Positions 24,904-35,301 of a DNA stretch of 64,000 nucleotides are shown here, piece by piece; within the stretch, counting starts at the first letter, position 1; the number at the start of each line of letters is the position of its first letter. The stretch is taken from NCBI RefSeq assembly GCF_002968835.1, contig NZ_PKQK01000002.1, positions 310,001-374,000 of the forward strand, read 5' to 3'. Position numbers and translations under genes: made by a program. Below the pieces are notes generated by a model. It searched no databases, was not told the DNA's origin, and saw only the letters and a program-made list of their open reading frames with translations. The DNA comes from Paenibacillus sp. PCH8. GTDB taxonomy: Bacteria; Bacillota; Bacilli; Paenibacillales; Paenibacillaceae.

Positions 24904-25320
24904 CTATAGTCCGGTCTTATTATGCTGAATCTTCAGTCTACGCTGACTCATCACAGCTAATCGACGTTTAAGTTCACTTTCCCACTTCTCGTCTTTTGTT
25001 TCTTTGGCAAGCCGTAGCAAATCCAGAGCCATATCAATCTGGCGCTGCACAATAACCATGGCATCTTCACTCTCACGGTTTACACAGTTTTCGAAAATCG
25101 CATCCTCATCTTCAGTTACATAATCTTGAAAATCGATCTCGGATGCACCGTCTCCATGCGCATATTCAGCGAGGATTTCATATTCATTCTCCACTTTGTA
25201 ATGAACCTCAACCCGGTGACAGACCGGGCAAAACAGCAGGGGAACATTATGAACCTGGGTGCGGTAATGCTTCAGCGTGCCCTTTGTTCCTACCATACTT
25301 GCCCCACAACAGTAACTCAT
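24904..25320 (-). CDS. Small cysteine-rich (zinc-ribbon-like) hypothetical protein
   Basis: 138 residues. The first ~40 residues have a CC pair near the N-terminus (C4, C5) and CPVC at about residues 31-34, enough for one zinc ribbon. Then comes an acidic region and a basic helical C-terminus (about residues 85-138, rich in Arg/Lys). An AAGGAGGG ribosome site precedes the ATG. It is a single gene with its own terminator. No characterised homologue recognised; a nucleic-acid-associated role is possible. Confidence 0.65.
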   Translation of the reverse strand: MSYCCGASMVGTKGTLKHYRTQVHNVPLLFCPVCHRVEVHYKVENEYEILAEYAHGDGASEIDFQDYVTEDEDAIFENCVNRESEDAMVIVQRQIDMALDLLRLAKETKDEKWESELKRRLAVMSQRRLKIQHNKTGL

Positions 25321-25613
25321 TTTTGTTCACCCTCCTTATAACGTGCCGGGATTTTTGGGTTACATGCAATCCCGTACACTTCAAGCACTTCCATAAAGGA
25401 ATAGTTCCATCAGTGTATCACATTCATGTACAGATTATAAATGCAGAGTACCGGAATATTTACCGGGTTTCCATACCCTATTCGCCTTGGAGGCCATCAA
25501 TTCCTCTTTCGACAGATAAAAAGAAGACTTTCTTCTATTACATCATTAACACGTTTATATGCCTTTTTAAACACTTTTCATTCAGTTTGAGTATACATTC
25601 TGGAAAAAGGGTG

Positions 25614-25649
25614 CAAAAAGCCCTCAATCCCGGGAGGGATGAGGGCTTG
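25614..25649 (-). terminator. Terminator after the peroxiredoxin gene
   Basis: AAGCCCTCA and TGAGGGCTT form the stem with an inner CCC/GGG pair, followed by TTTTT on the minus strand. Confidence 0.8.
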
Positions 25650-25677
25650 AACAACATGCGTTCAAGTTCAATCAGGC

Positions 25678-26217
25678 TTACAGGTTCGTGTCGCCTGGTT
25701 TCCAGTTCATTGCACACAATCCACCGGATTGCAAAGCTTGCAGTACACGAAGTGTTTCTTCAACGCTACGACCTACATCATTGTGGTTAACAACTTGGTA
25801 TTTCAATTCGCCTTCTGGATCGATGATGAACAAGCCACGCAGTGCAATGCCTTCTTCTTCGATCAGAATGCCATAATCATTGGCAACTTGTTTCGTAATG
25901 TCAGAAGCCAATGGGAAGTTCAATTGACCCAGACCATTGCTGTCTTTAGGTGTGTTGATCCAAGCTTTGTGGCTGTGTACGGAGTCAACGCTCACGCCAA
26001 GAACTTCAGTATCCAAAGCTTTGAATTGCTCAGCAGCATCACTCAAAGCTGTAATTTCAGTTGGGCACACAAAAGTGAAATCCAAAGGATAGAAGAAAAA
26101 TACGAGCCATTTGCCACGATAATCGGACAGTTTAACGGAACCAAAATCTTGTCCATCTCCCGATACTGTTTCCATTGCAAAATCCGGTGCGGGTCTACCA
26201 ACCAAACGTTCTGCCAT
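25678..26217 (-). CDS. 2-Cys peroxiredoxin (AhpC/TSA family)
   Basis: 179 residues. The peroxidatic cysteine is in FYPLDFTFVCPTEI (about residue 52) with the matching Thr and, later, Arg of the Prx active site. The resolving cysteine is near the end in GGLCAMNWKPG (about residue 169). It reduces hydrogen peroxide and organic peroxides using thioredoxin or a similar donor. The open frame extends further upstream, but the ATG at 26215-26217 has the GGAGG site and gives the family N-terminus MAERLVGRPAPDF. A PerR box lies upstream of the promoter, so induction by peroxide is expected. Confidence 0.95.
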   Translation of the reverse strand: MAERLVGRPAPDFAMETVSGDGQDFGSVKLSDYRGKWLVFFFYPLDFTFVCPTEITALSDAAEQFKALDTEVLGVSVDSVHSHKAWINTPKDSNGLGQLNFPLASDITKQVANDYGILIEEEGIALRGLFIIDPEGELKYQVVNHNDVGRSVEETLRVLQALQSGGLCAMNWKPGDTNL

Positions 26218-26339
26218 AACTAAAAATTCCTCCTTTGGGATTATGTAAGCACTCACTATGGAATGCTCATCATCAGGAAAAACGCGGACGCTTTCCCTGC
26301 AATTAAATGGTTTGTTACTTGATAACAAGTACAAGTAAA

Positions 26340-26368
26340 ATGTTATCATCCGGACTTCTCAAAGTCAA
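26340..26368 (-). promoter_or_regulatory. Promoter of the peroxiredoxin gene
   Basis: TTGACT at 26363-26368 and TAACAT at 26340-26345, 17 bases apart, just downstream of the PerR boxes. Confidence 0.7.
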
Positions 26369-26370
26369 GA

Positions 26371-26402
26371 TTATAATCGTTATTTTTTTATAATAATTAT
26401 AA
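26371..26402 (-). promoter_or_regulatory. Two adjacent PerR boxes
   Basis: TTATAATAATTATAA at 26388-26402 matches the Bacillus PerR consensus TTATAATNATTATAA at every position. A second element at 26371-26385 matches it at 11 of 14 fixed positions and ends 3 bases from the -35 box. PerR bound there would block the peroxiredoxin promoter until peroxide oxidises it. Confidence 0.8.
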
Positions 26403-26436
26403 ATAAGGATTTTTCGTGGCAAAAATTATAAAGGAA

Positions 26437-26476
26437 CAGCCCTCCATCATTCCTCACGGAAAGCAAAGGGCTGTCT
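26437..26476 (-). terminator. Probable terminator after leuB
   Basis: ACAGCCCT and AGGGCTGT pair at the ends of a 39-base hairpin; the following T-run on the minus strand is interrupted, so it may be leaky. Confidence 0.5.
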
Positions 26477-26491
26477 TGTTATGATACCGTA

Positions 26492-27577
26492 TTACGCCTG
26501 TTTACGAATCGCTGCGACAATCAAGTCGCCCATTTCCGTTGTGCTGATCGCTGTGCTCTTGTCTACAGCAATATCGCTTGTACGATGTCCTGCGTTCAGT
26601 GCATCAGACACAGCCGCTTCAATGGCATCCGCACCTTCTGTATAACCAAAGGTCGTGCGGAACATCAGTGCCAGAGAGAGGATCGTTGCAATCGGATTGG
26701 CAAGTCCTTGACCTGCGATATCCGGTGCAGAACCGTGTACTGGTTCATAGAGTCCGAAGCTACCTTCTCCCAGTGATGCAGATGCGAGCATGCCGATGGA
26801 GCCTGTCAGCATCGCTGCTTCATCACTCAAGATGTCACCGAACATGTTCTCCGTTACGATAACATCGAAGCTGGATGGACGGCGCAACAACTGCATTGCA
26901 CAGTTGTCCACAAGCACATGCTCAAGTTCAACATCCGGATACTCTGGTGCTACCCGGTTAACGACTTCACGCCAGAGACGGGAAGTTTCAAGTACATTAG
27001 CTTTGTCAACCGAAGCCAACTTTTTGCGACGTCCTTGAGCAATTTCGAATGCTTGACGAACGATCCGCTCTACTTCCGTTACATTATATGCACAAGTATC
27101 CACAGCCTCTTCGCCCTGTGCACTTTCACGTCTGAATTTCTCTCCGAAGTAGATCCCACCAGTCAACTCCCGTACCACCATCAGATCCGTACCTTCCAGT
27201 ACTTCAGGCTTCAAGGTTGACGCATCCTTCAAGCAATCAAATACAACAGCTGGTCGCAGGTTGGAGAATAATCCGAGCGCTTTGCGAATACCCAGCAATC
27301 CTGTTTCCGGACGAAGCTCTTTGCTGTTGTTATCCCATTTTGGACCGCCAACGGCTCCAAGCAGGACTGCATCGGCACTTTTACATACCGTCAGTGTTTC
27401 TTCAGGAAGAGGTGTACCCTTCTCATCAATCGCGATTCCGCCGAACAGCGCATGTTCTGTCTCAAAACGGTAACCGAATACTTCCTCTGTACGTTTAAGA
27501 ACTTTCTCGGCCTCAGCTACGACTTCTGGTCCGATTCCGTCACCTGCAATAACTGCAATTTTTTTCACATCTGCCAT
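26492..27577 (-). CDS. leuB: 3-isopropylmalate dehydrogenase
   Basis: 361 residues. Begins [19 protein letters not shown] and contains [12 protein letters not shown], the substrate Lys in [16 protein letters not shown], the metal-binding aspartates in the [12 protein letters not shown] loop, and the NAD site [14 protein letters not shown]. It converts 3-isopropylmalate to 2-oxoisocaproate in leucine synthesis. The ATG at 27575-27577 is preferred over the upstream GTG at 27587-27589, which abuts the AAGGAG site. Unlike in Bacillus it is not in the ilv-leu operon: a divergent aldo/keto reductase separates it from leuA, so it has its own promoter. Confidence 0.95.
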   Translation of the reverse strand: MADVKKIAVIAGDGIGPEVVAEAEKVLKRTEEVFGYRFETEHALFGGIAIDEKGTPLPEETLTVCKSADAVLLGAVGGPKWDNNSKELRPETGLLGIRKALGLFSNLRPAVVFDCLKDASTLKPEVLEGTDLMVVRELTGGIYFGEKFRRESAQGEEAVDTCAYNVTEVERIVRQAFEIAQGRRKKLASVDKANVLETSRLWREVVNRVAPEYPDVELEHVLVDNCAMQLLRRPSSFDVIVTENMFGDILSDEAAMLTGSIGMLASASLGEGSFGLYEPVHGSAPDIAGQGLANPIATILSLALMFRTTFGYTEGADAIEAAVSDALNAGHRTSDIAVDKSTAISTTEMGDLIVAAIRKQA

Positions 27578-27663
27578 GGGGTTGTCCACTCCTTATATTT
27601 CATTCATTAATGATTCATAAAGTAACGTCTCATATTAACTCTCTCTTTTGTATCATATTCCAA

Positions 27664-27675
27664 GGTCATTTGACC
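27664..27675. promoter_or_regulatory. Dyad upstream of leuB
   Basis: GGTCA-TT-TGACC, a 5-base perfect inverted repeat, lies between the divergent leuB and aldo/keto reductase genes. It could be an operator; the protein is unknown. Confidence 0.3.
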
Positions 27676-27740
27676 AAGATATACAATCTATGACTTTAAT
27701 AGATTTTACCTATAAGCCATCATAACATCCCCTTTGCAAG

Positions 27741-27769
27741 TTGTTCTGACCCTCCCGGTGAGGTAAAAT
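27741..27769 (+). promoter_or_regulatory. Candidate promoter of the aldo/keto reductase
   Basis: TTGTTC at 27741-27746 and TAAAAT at 27764-27769, 17 bases apart, 41 bases before the start codon. Confidence 0.5.
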
Positions 27770-27810
27770 ATAGCTGAATTCAAATCAGGTACGCAGGAGG
27801 GATAATCAAC

Positions 27811-28791
27811 ATGCAATATTCGTATTTGGGTAAATCAGGCCTCAAGGTTAGCCGAATCTGTCTCGGTACTATGAATTTCGGGCCGGCTACCGACGAGAAA
27901 GAAGCTTTCCGCATCATGGATGCAGCACTCGATGCCGGAGTGAACTTTTTTGATACCGCTAACATTTACGGCTGGGGTGAAAATTCCGGTCTTACCGAAG
28001 AAATCATTGGCCGCTGGTTCAACCAGGGTGGCGGTAGACGCGAAAAAGTGGTTCTGGCTACCAAAGTCTATGGTTCCATGCATGATGATTCAGACGGCCC
28101 CAACAATGATGCCGGCCTCTCCGCTTATAAGATCAGACGTCATCTGGAGGGCTCCCTCCGCCGCTTGCAGACCGATCATATCGAGCTGTACCAGATGCAC
28201 CATGTAGACCCTGCCATATCGTGGGACGAGCTGTGGGGTTCGTTCGAGAATGCAGTAAATCAGGGTAAAATAGGCTATGTAGGCTCAAGCAACTTTGCCG
28301 CATGGCAGATTGCAATTGCTCAAAGCGAAGCCAAGAATCGCCATTTCCTCGGTCTGGTTTCCGAACAACATAAATATAGTCTCAACTGTCGTTTGCCTGA
28401 ACTGGAAGTGCTCCCTGCTGCCAAGGAACTGGGTCTCGGCGTGATTCCATGGAGTCCACTTGATGGTGGATTACTGGGACGAAATGCGCTACAGAAGCTG
28501 GAAGGCACACGTAGCGGTGGCATTGCTGGTCGTATCGAGCAGCAGCAGACTCAGCTTGAAGACTTTGCTGCACTATGTCGCGATCTGGGCGAACCACAGG
28601 ATACGGTAGCTTTGGCTTGGGTGGCTGCCAATCCGGCGGTGACTGCCCCGATTATCGGACCGCGTACGCTGGAGCAGTTCGAAACAGCTCTCAAATGTCT
28701 GGACGTGACTTTGGATGAAGCTGTGCTCAAACGTCTGGATGAAATATTCCCCGGTCCAGGTGGACATGCACCTAATGCTTATGCGTGGTAA
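27811..28791 (+). CDS. Aldo/keto reductase
   Basis: 326 residues, a TIM-barrel NADPH-dependent oxidoreductase. The catalytic tetrad is visible: Asp and Tyr in FFDTANIYG (about residues 49-55), Lys in VLATKVYG and His in LYQMHHVD. The C-terminal NADP-binding stretch AAPIIGPRT-type is present as APIIGPRTLEQFE. The physiological substrate cannot be inferred; such enzymes reduce aldehydes and ketones. It diverges from leuB and converges on leuA, separated from leuA by a bidirectional terminator, so it is independent of the leucine genes. GGAGG ribosome site. Confidence 0.93.
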   Translation: MQYSYLGKSGLKVSRICLGTMNFGPATDEKEAFRIMDAALDAGVNFFDTANIYGWGENSGLTEEIIGRWFNQGGGRREKVVLATKVYGSMHDDSDGPNNDAGLSAYKIRRHLEGSLRRLQTDHIELYQMHHVDPAISWDELWGSFENAVNQGKIGYVGSSNFAAWQIAIAQSEAKNRHFLGLVSEQHKYSLNCRLPELEVLPAAKELGLGVIPWSPLDGGLLGRNALQKLEGTRSGGIAGRIEQQQTQLEDFAALCRDLGEPQDTVALAWVAANPAVTAPIIGPRTLEQFETALKCLDVTLDEAVLKRLDEIFPGPGGHAPNAYAW

Positions 28792-28873
28792 AAGCTTGCC
28801 AGCGTAAGCCATACAATACTACACATACAGAATGCACTGTATTCCACTGCTATAATTAATATAACATGCATGC

Positions 28874-28911
28874 AAAAGAGTCTGACCCACAACAACAGGG
28901 TCAGACTCTTT
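28874..28911. terminator. Bidirectional terminator between the aldo/keto reductase and leuA
   Basis: AAAGAGTCTGACCC and GGGTCAGACTCTTT form a 14-base stem with T-runs on both sides. It serves both converging genes. Confidence 0.88.
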
Positions 28912-29042
28912 ACGTGCCTCACTGAACGGAGCAGATGAAGCTGAAGTCCATCTATCTGTTAACTCTTCCAGACAAGTCTAATCCGGTCAGGTTAAATACC
29001 TTCGAATCCCAGTTCAATGAAGACCTGTACGTTCCGCGGTCC

Positions 29043-30584
29043 CTACAGGTTCACGTTTACACGGTTCGTATAGGTCTTGCGTTTTTCAATCAATTGATTC
29101 AAGCCGTCTACATAGGCACGTGCACTTGCACCCAGTATATCCGTGCTCACACCGCGTCCCTGTACCGAAACTTGATTTTGAGTCAGTACAACGTGTACTT
29201 CACCCAAAGCATCCTTACCATGCGTTACCGATTTAATGGAATAGTCAGACAAGGTAACGTCTTCCCCACTCACTTGATCAATCGCATTGTAGATCGCATC
29301 TACCGATCCATTACCCTCTGCTTGCTTTTCAACCGTATCTCCATCAAGCGTTGCAATACGGACTTTGGCCGTTGGTACCGATTCATCTCCGTATGTAACA
29401 AAGATGGCTTCCAGTTTATACACCTCAGGTGCATCCTGCAATTTCTCTTCAATGACAGCCAGCAGATCTTCGTCGGTGACTTCTTTCTTCTTATCAGCCA
29501 GGTCTTTGAACTGGGCGAATGCTCGATTCAACGCTTCTTCTTCCAGCTCATATCCGAGATCAATTAACCGCTCACGGAAGGCATGACGCCCGGAATGTTT
29601 ACCCAGTACAAGCTTGCTTTCCTTCAGACCAATAGACTCTGGAGTCATAATCTCATACGTTGTTTTTTCCTTCAGCATGCCGTCCTGGTGAATACCGGAT
29701 TCATGGGCGAAGGCATTGGCCCCAACAATGGCTTTGTTGCCTGGTACAACCATACCTGTCAAACGGCTAACCAGACGGCTGGTCCGTGCAATTTCAGATA
29801 ACTGTAGCGATGTTTTCGCCTGGAAAAATTCCTGACGTGTCTCCAGCGCCATCGCGATCTCTTCAATAGCCGTGTTCCCCGCTCGTTCCCCGATGCCATT
29901 AATCGTACCTTCGATCTGATCGGCTCCGTTCAGAATGGCTGCAAGTGTATTGGCGGTTGCCATACCCAGATCATTATGACAGTGGGCACTCAGCTGTACC
30001 TTTTCAATGCCGTGGACATTTTCCTTGAGGTGTTTGAAAATGTTTCCGTATTCATATGGGCTCAGATAGCCCACTGTATCCGGGATATTTACGACGACTG
30101 CGCCCTCTTCAACAGCCATATTTACCATCTCAACGAGGAAATCATACTCGGTACGACCTGCATCCTCAAGTGAGAATTCGATCTTGGAGAATGTTTTCTT
30201 CGCATAACGAATCGCGGAACGAGCTGTATCCAGTACCTGTCCTTTGTCCATGCGCAATTTATGTTGGCGATGAATGGGTGAGGTTGCCAAAAACACGTGA
30301 ATGCAGGGATCCTGTGCACCTTTGAGGGCTTCTTTCACTGCATCAATGTCTTGCTCTCTTGAACGGGACAAGCCAATCACGGTAACATTTTGGACTGCTT
30401 TCGCTACTGCATTAACAGCTGCCAGATCACCTGGAGATGCCGCCGGGAAACCAGCTTCCATCCGGTCAACGCCAAGCCGCTCGAGCTGATGGGCAATTTC
30501 CACCTTTTCACGAGTGTTCAGATTGACTCCCGGGGATTGCTCTCCATCACGCAGCGTTGTGTCAAATACATAGATTTTACGCAC
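29043..30584 (-). CDS. leuA: 2-isopropylmalate synthase
   Basis: 513 residues. DRE-TIM start motif DTTLRDGEQSPG, the HCHNDLG metal histidines, and NGIGERAGN, followed by the C-terminal LeuA dimer regulatory domain (about residues 390-513) that binds leucine. It condenses acetyl-CoA with 2-oxoisovalerate, the first committed step to leucine. The GTG at 30582-30584 with AGGAGGT 7 bases upstream gives the usual N-terminus RKIYVFDTT; longer readings overrun the gap after ilvC. Last gene of the ilvB-ilvN-ilvC-leuA operon, 139 bases after ilvC. Confidence 0.95.
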   Translation of the reverse strand: MRKIYVFDTTLRDGEQSPGVNLNTREKVEIAHQLERLGVDRMEAGFPAASPGDLAAVNAVAKAVQNVTVIGLSRSREQDIDAVKEALKGAQDPCIHVFLATSPIHRQHKLRMDKGQVLDTARSAIRYAKKTFSKIEFSLEDAGRTEYDFLVEMVNMAVEEGAVVVNIPDTVGYLSPYEYGNIFKHLKENVHGIEKVQLSAHCHNDLGMATANTLAAILNGADQIEGTINGIGERAGNTAIEEIAMALETRQEFFQAKTSLQLSEIARTSRLVSRLTGMVVPGNKAIVGANAFAHESGIHQDGMLKEKTTYEIMTPESIGLKESKLVLGKHSGRHAFRERLIDLGYELEEEALNRAFAQFKDLADKKKEVTDEDLLAVIEEKLQDAPEVYKLEAIFVTYGDESVPTAKVRIATLDGDTVEKQAEGNGSVDAIYNAIDQVSGEDVTLSDYSIKSVTHGKDALGEVHVVLTQNQVSVQGRGVSTDILGASARAYVDGLNQLIEKRKTYTNRVNVNL

Positions 30585-30723
30585 GCCTCGCACCTCCTGT
30601 ACTTGTAGTATATTGTTTCTATGAACCAGCAATAGCGGCTCACGCATAAGCACGGCCGCTATTCCCAGTTAAAGCTCTAAGTTTACTTGAATACGTTAAA
30701 GTGTAAGTTTTAAACGTTAATGC

Positions 30724-31847
<1,124 letters not shown>

Positions 31848-31903
31848 CGGGAGTGTATCTATCTTGTCAAGCGTTACATCACTAAAATGTGAAAATAAAA
31901 CTT

Positions 31904-31968
31904 ATAAGGGACCGACACTCTCACATAAAATCAACTATATATGTTAGCTAACTGTCGTCCCTCTTATT
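31904..31968 (-). promoter_or_regulatory. Second hairpin between ilvN and ilvC
   Basis: ATAAGGGACCGACA (31904-31917) pairs imperfectly with TGTCGTCCCTCTTAT (about 31954-31968). It lies on the ilvN side of the first hairpin. Confidence 0.4.
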
Positions 31969-32017
31969 ACAGGTTACTCTACTTATGCATCAGACCGAGT
32001 ACTTAATCATTATAACC

Positions 32018-32500
32018 TTATACGTTACCACGTACCAATGCAGTTATGCCTGTACGGGACAATTCACGAATGCCGTATGGCTTGAGCAATTCAATCATCG
32101 CATCGATTTTGTCCGTATCACCAACAACTTGTACCATCAGACTTCCAGGGCCGATATCCACAATGGATGCACGGAATGTCTCTACCACACCCAGAATTTC
32201 AGGACGCTCGGAAGGCTCAGCTTTCACTTTGATCAGAGCAAGTTCACGAGCAACCATCGGTTTGAGGCTGAAATCGACCACTTTAATGACATCGATGATT
32301 TTGTATAGTTGTTTCTCTATCTGCTCCAGCGTTTTGTCGTCACCAATGGTGACAATGACCATCCGGGAGAGACCGGGCTCTTCCGATTGACCTACTGTAA
32401 TACTCTCAATGTTGAATCCGCGTCGACCGAACAACCCCGATACCCGCTGAAGGACGCCAGGCTGATCGTTAACCAATATTGAAATCGTATGTCTAATCAT
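32018..32500 (-). CDS. ilvN: Acetolactate synthase small (regulatory) subunit
   Basis: 160 residues. An N-terminal ACT domain starts HTISILVNDQPGVLQRVSGLF, and a second ACT-like C-terminal domain ends with GIRELSRTGITALVRG. It binds valine for feedback control and activates IlvB. Its ATG overlaps the ilvB stop by four bases (32497-32500), so the two subunits are translationally coupled. Confidence 0.96.
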   Translation of the reverse strand: MIRHTISILVNDQPGVLQRVSGLFGRRGFNIESITVGQSEEPGLSRMVIVTIGDDKTLEQIEKQLYKIIDVIKVVDFSLKPMVARELALIKVKAEPSERPEILGVVETFRASIVDIGPGSLMVQVVGDTDKIDAMIELLKPYGIRELSRTGITALVRGNV

Positions 32501-34248
32501 TCCTCAGCATCCCCCATCAGCATTTGATCAATTGTTGCTCCCTGCGGAACCATTGGATACACATTTTCATGCTTGCGTACTACGAATTCAACAACGACAG
32601 GGCCCGGTGTATCCAGAGCTTCTTGCCAAGCTCGCTCTGCTTCTTCCTTATTCGTTGCTCGCAATCCTTTAACGCCATACGCTTCAGCCAGTTTTACAAA
32701 GTCCGGACTTCCTGCCAGATCAATGTGACTGTAACGGTTATCATAGATGAGTTCCTGCCATTGGCGTACCATGCCTAGTACCTGATTGTTAATGATAACA
32801 ATTTTCACCGGGATATTGTTAATGGCACAAATTGCGAGTTCTTGGGAACACATCTGCATTCCGCCGTCACCGTTAATAGAGATAACCAGTCTGTCCGGAT
32901 TGGCCATCTGAGCACCAATTGCAGAAGGGAATCCAAAGCCCATTGTTCCAAGTCCACCAGAAGTTACCCATGAACGCGGTTGATTGAACTTGTAGTATTG
33001 TGCTGCCCACATCTGATGTTGTCCCACATCCGTCGTCACAATTGCTTCGCCTTTGGTTGTATCGTTCAGCATTTCAACAACCCACTGCGGTTTCAGTACT
33101 TCGTCTGAATCCGTATAGCTGTAAGGCTTCTCTTGTTTCCACTGTTTGATCTGGTCTCTCCATGCATCTGCACGCTCTGCACGCCCAACTTCTTTGTTGG
33201 CTATTTCCAGTACCGTCTTCACATCACCAACGATCGGAATATCCGTTGCAATGTTTTTGCCAATTTCAGCAGGATCAATATCGATATGAACGATTTTGGC
33301 ATATGGTGCGAATCCATCCAGCTTACCGGTTACCCGATCATCGAAGCGTGCTCCGATATTAATCAGCAGATCCGCTTTTTGAATGGCCTGATTGGATGTG
33401 TACGTTCCGTGCATCCCCGGCATTCCTGTCCACAGTTCATGCCCACTTGGGAATGCGCCAAGACCCAGAAGTGTTGTCGTAATTGGAATGCCTGTCTTCT
33501 CAACAAACTCGAACAACTCTTCATGTCCACCCGAGTATACCACACCGCCACCGGCCAGAATCATTGGACGTTCAGCTTCCTGAATGGCCTGTGCCAAACG
33601 GTCAACCTGAAGTTTGTTCGGTACGGTCCGTGGATTGTAGCCTCTTAATGTAACAGGTTCAGTACTCGGTTCAAACAAGGTTTTGTTAGCCGATACATCC
33701 TTTGGAATGTCGATCAGTACAGGACCTTTGCGACCCGTATTGGCAATGTGAAATGCCTCATGAATGATACTGGAGAGATCTTTTACATCTTTCACCAGAT
33801 AACTGTGTTTGGTGATTGGCATAGTAATCCCGGTAATATCAGCTTCCTGGAAAGCATCCGAGCCGATCAGGCTGGAATTGACATTTCCCGTAATGACAAC
33901 CAGTGGCACAGAATCCATATATGCCGTGGCTATTCCGGTAACCAGATTGGTTGCTCCCGGCCCGGAGGTTGCGATACAGACACCGACTTTACCACTTGCA
34001 CGTGCATAACCGTCCGCAGCATGAATTGCGCCTTGTTCGTGACGGGTCAATACATGTTTGAAGTCTTCAAAACCATACATCGCATCGTAAATGTACAACA
34101 CTGCGCCGCCCGGGTAACCAAACACGCACTCCACGCCTTCAAGCAACAAACTTCTCAGCAGAATCTCGGAACCGCTAATGACCTCCGGCTTCATCCATTT
34201 TTCACGTAATTCATCTGTCGATCTTACTTCTGGAATTTGAGCTCCCAT
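32497..34248 (-). CDS. ilvB: Acetolactate synthase large (catalytic) subunit
   Basis: 583 residues with the three ThDP-enzyme domains. The catalytic glutamate is in LTRHEQGAIHAADGYARA, the central FAD-binding domain follows, and the ThDP/magnesium motif is GDGGMQMCSQELAICAINNIPVKIV with NN downstream. It joins two pyruvates, or pyruvate and 2-oxobutyrate, as the first shared step of branched-chain amino acid synthesis. First gene of the ilvB-ilvN-ilvC-leuA operon, behind a leucine T-box. ATG with AGGAGGATG. Confidence 0.97.
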   Translation of the reverse strand: MGAQIPEVRSTDELREKWMKPEVISGSEILLRSLLLEGVECVFGYPGGAVLYIYDAMYGFEDFKHVLTRHEQGAIHAADGYARASGKVGVCIATSGPGATNLVTGIATAYMDSVPLVVITGNVNSSLIGSDAFQEADITGITMPITKHSYLVKDVKDLSSIIHEAFHIANTGRKGPVLIDIPKDVSANKTLFEPSTEPVTLRGYNPRTVPNKLQVDRLAQAIQEAERPMILAGGGVVYSGGHEELFEFVEKTGIPITTTLLGLGAFPSGHELWTGMPGMHGTYTSNQAIQKADLLINIGARFDDRVTGKLDGFAPYAKIVHIDIDPAEIGKNIATDIPIVGDVKTVLEIANKEVGRAERADAWRDQIKQWKQEKPYSYTDSDEVLKPQWVVEMLNDTTKGEAIVTTDVGQHQMWAAQYYKFNQPRSWVTSGGLGTMGFGFPSAIGAQMANPDRLVISINGDGGMQMCSQELAICAINNIPVKIVIINNQVLGMVRQWQELIYDNRYSHIDLAGSPDFVKLAEAYGVKGLRATNKEEAERAWQEALDTPGPVVVEFVVRKHENVYPMVPQGATIDQMLMGDAEE

Positions 34249-34296
34249 CAGTCATCCTCCTCTCGGAATTTACACCATTCTGACATTTAAAGTTAC

Positions 34297-34659
34297 AAAA
34301 AAAACCTTCCATCCCCTGCAAACAAGTTCATGCTTGCGAGGGACGAAAGGTTATCGCTTCCGTGGTACCACCCAACTTTGTCCGAAATTTCGCAATAACG
34401 GACCTTACCAGGTATAACAAAACGATAGCTCAAACGAACATAGTCGTTTCCCATACCTGTTGTCTGTAACGCAGACATACGATTTCCCCTAATACGCGAA
34501 AGGAGTGACATCCAGTGCTTTTCAGGAAAACAGCTCCGAGGTGAGCTCGTATATAAGGGGTAATGGTGGTGGTTTCAGCAATTCCAGCCACTCTCTGAGC
34601 AAAAGAGCCCTTAAAACTTCGTCCTCTTCATAGCCGATGAAATATTCTCGTTAAATGTT
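34297..34659 (-). promoter_or_regulatory. tRNA-Leu T-box leader of the ilv-leu operon
   Basis: The T-box core GGGTGGTACCACGG lies at 34360-34373. It is followed by a terminator with arms AACCTTTCGTCCCTCGCAA and TTGCAGGGGATGGAAGGTT (34303-34352) and eight Ts. In stem I the triplet at 34543-34545 reads CTC on the minus strand, followed by AC and a helix, the same context as the TTC of the pheS leader. CUC (Leu) is therefore the specifier, meaning the operon answers to leucine starvation. Confidence 0.93.
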
Positions 34660-34665
34660 AGGAAC

Positions 34666-34695
34666 ATTATATGATTCCTCCAACAGATAAGTCAA
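34666..34695 (-). promoter_or_regulatory. Promoter of the ilv-leu operon
   Basis: TTGACT at 34690-34695 and a perfect TATAAT at 34666-34671, 18 bases apart. The transcript would start near 34659. Confidence 0.85.
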
Positions 34696-34848
34696 TACCT
34701 GTTTTGCATAAAAATTCAGGGAGTCCTACAACATGCCTCTTCCGCCTTTAAGGTTTCCCTATTCCTTGCACTTCATTCAGTCACCTTTTCTCTTGCTTCG
34801 GGCATAGGATATACGAGCAACACGCCTGGTTCTGAAAGGAGGCTCCGC

Positions 34849-35295
34849 ATGGTGATTCGGCAACGCAGATCCAAGCTGGATGATGGCGCCATCATGAAGC
34901 TAATTGACACTCAACTTGTTCCTCTATCTCATATGAGTGAACAAGAAATCAATAAAATTCGTAAAGAAATACCCCTGCGAATGAACAGGGGCATGACCTT
35001 TGTTATCTCGCCGGAGCCTGAAAAATCGGCTGTCGCATTCATCCATTTTCTCATGCACGGGGAACTGCTCTATGTCGATATGATGGCTGTTAGTCCCAAA
35101 GAACAACGCAAGCGATACGGACAGACTTTGTTACTCAAAGCAGAGAGCTTTGCAGCCTCCAGAGGTTGTAGGAGATCGAAAGTGATGGTGGATGAAGGCA
35201 ATACCAAAGGCCTTCAGTTTTATCAAAAAAATGGATATCACGCGATTCGATATATTATGATAAGCCGCTGCTACGAAATGGAAAAATCAATATAG
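34849..35295 (+). CDS. GNAT family N-acetyltransferase
   Basis: 148 residues. The GNAT core is visible: LLYVDMMAVSPKEQRKRYGQTLLLKAESFA carries the V-x-P then RKRYGQ version of the acetyl-CoA pyrophosphate loop (family R/Q-x-x-G-x-G/A), and DEGNTKGLQFYQKNGY is motif B. The acceptor cannot be told from the sequence. AAGGAGG lies 8 bases before the ATG at 34849. It stands alone on the plus strand, divergent from the ilv operon. Confidence 0.8.
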   Translation: MVIRQRRSKLDDGAIMKLIDTQLVPLSHMSEQEINKIRKEIPLRMNRGMTFVISPEPEKSAVAFIHFLMHGELLYVDMMAVSPKEQRKRYGQTLLLKAESFAASRGCRRSKVMVDEGNTKGLQFYQKNGYHAIRYIMISRCYEMEKSI

Positions 35296-35301
35296 ATTAT
35301 T

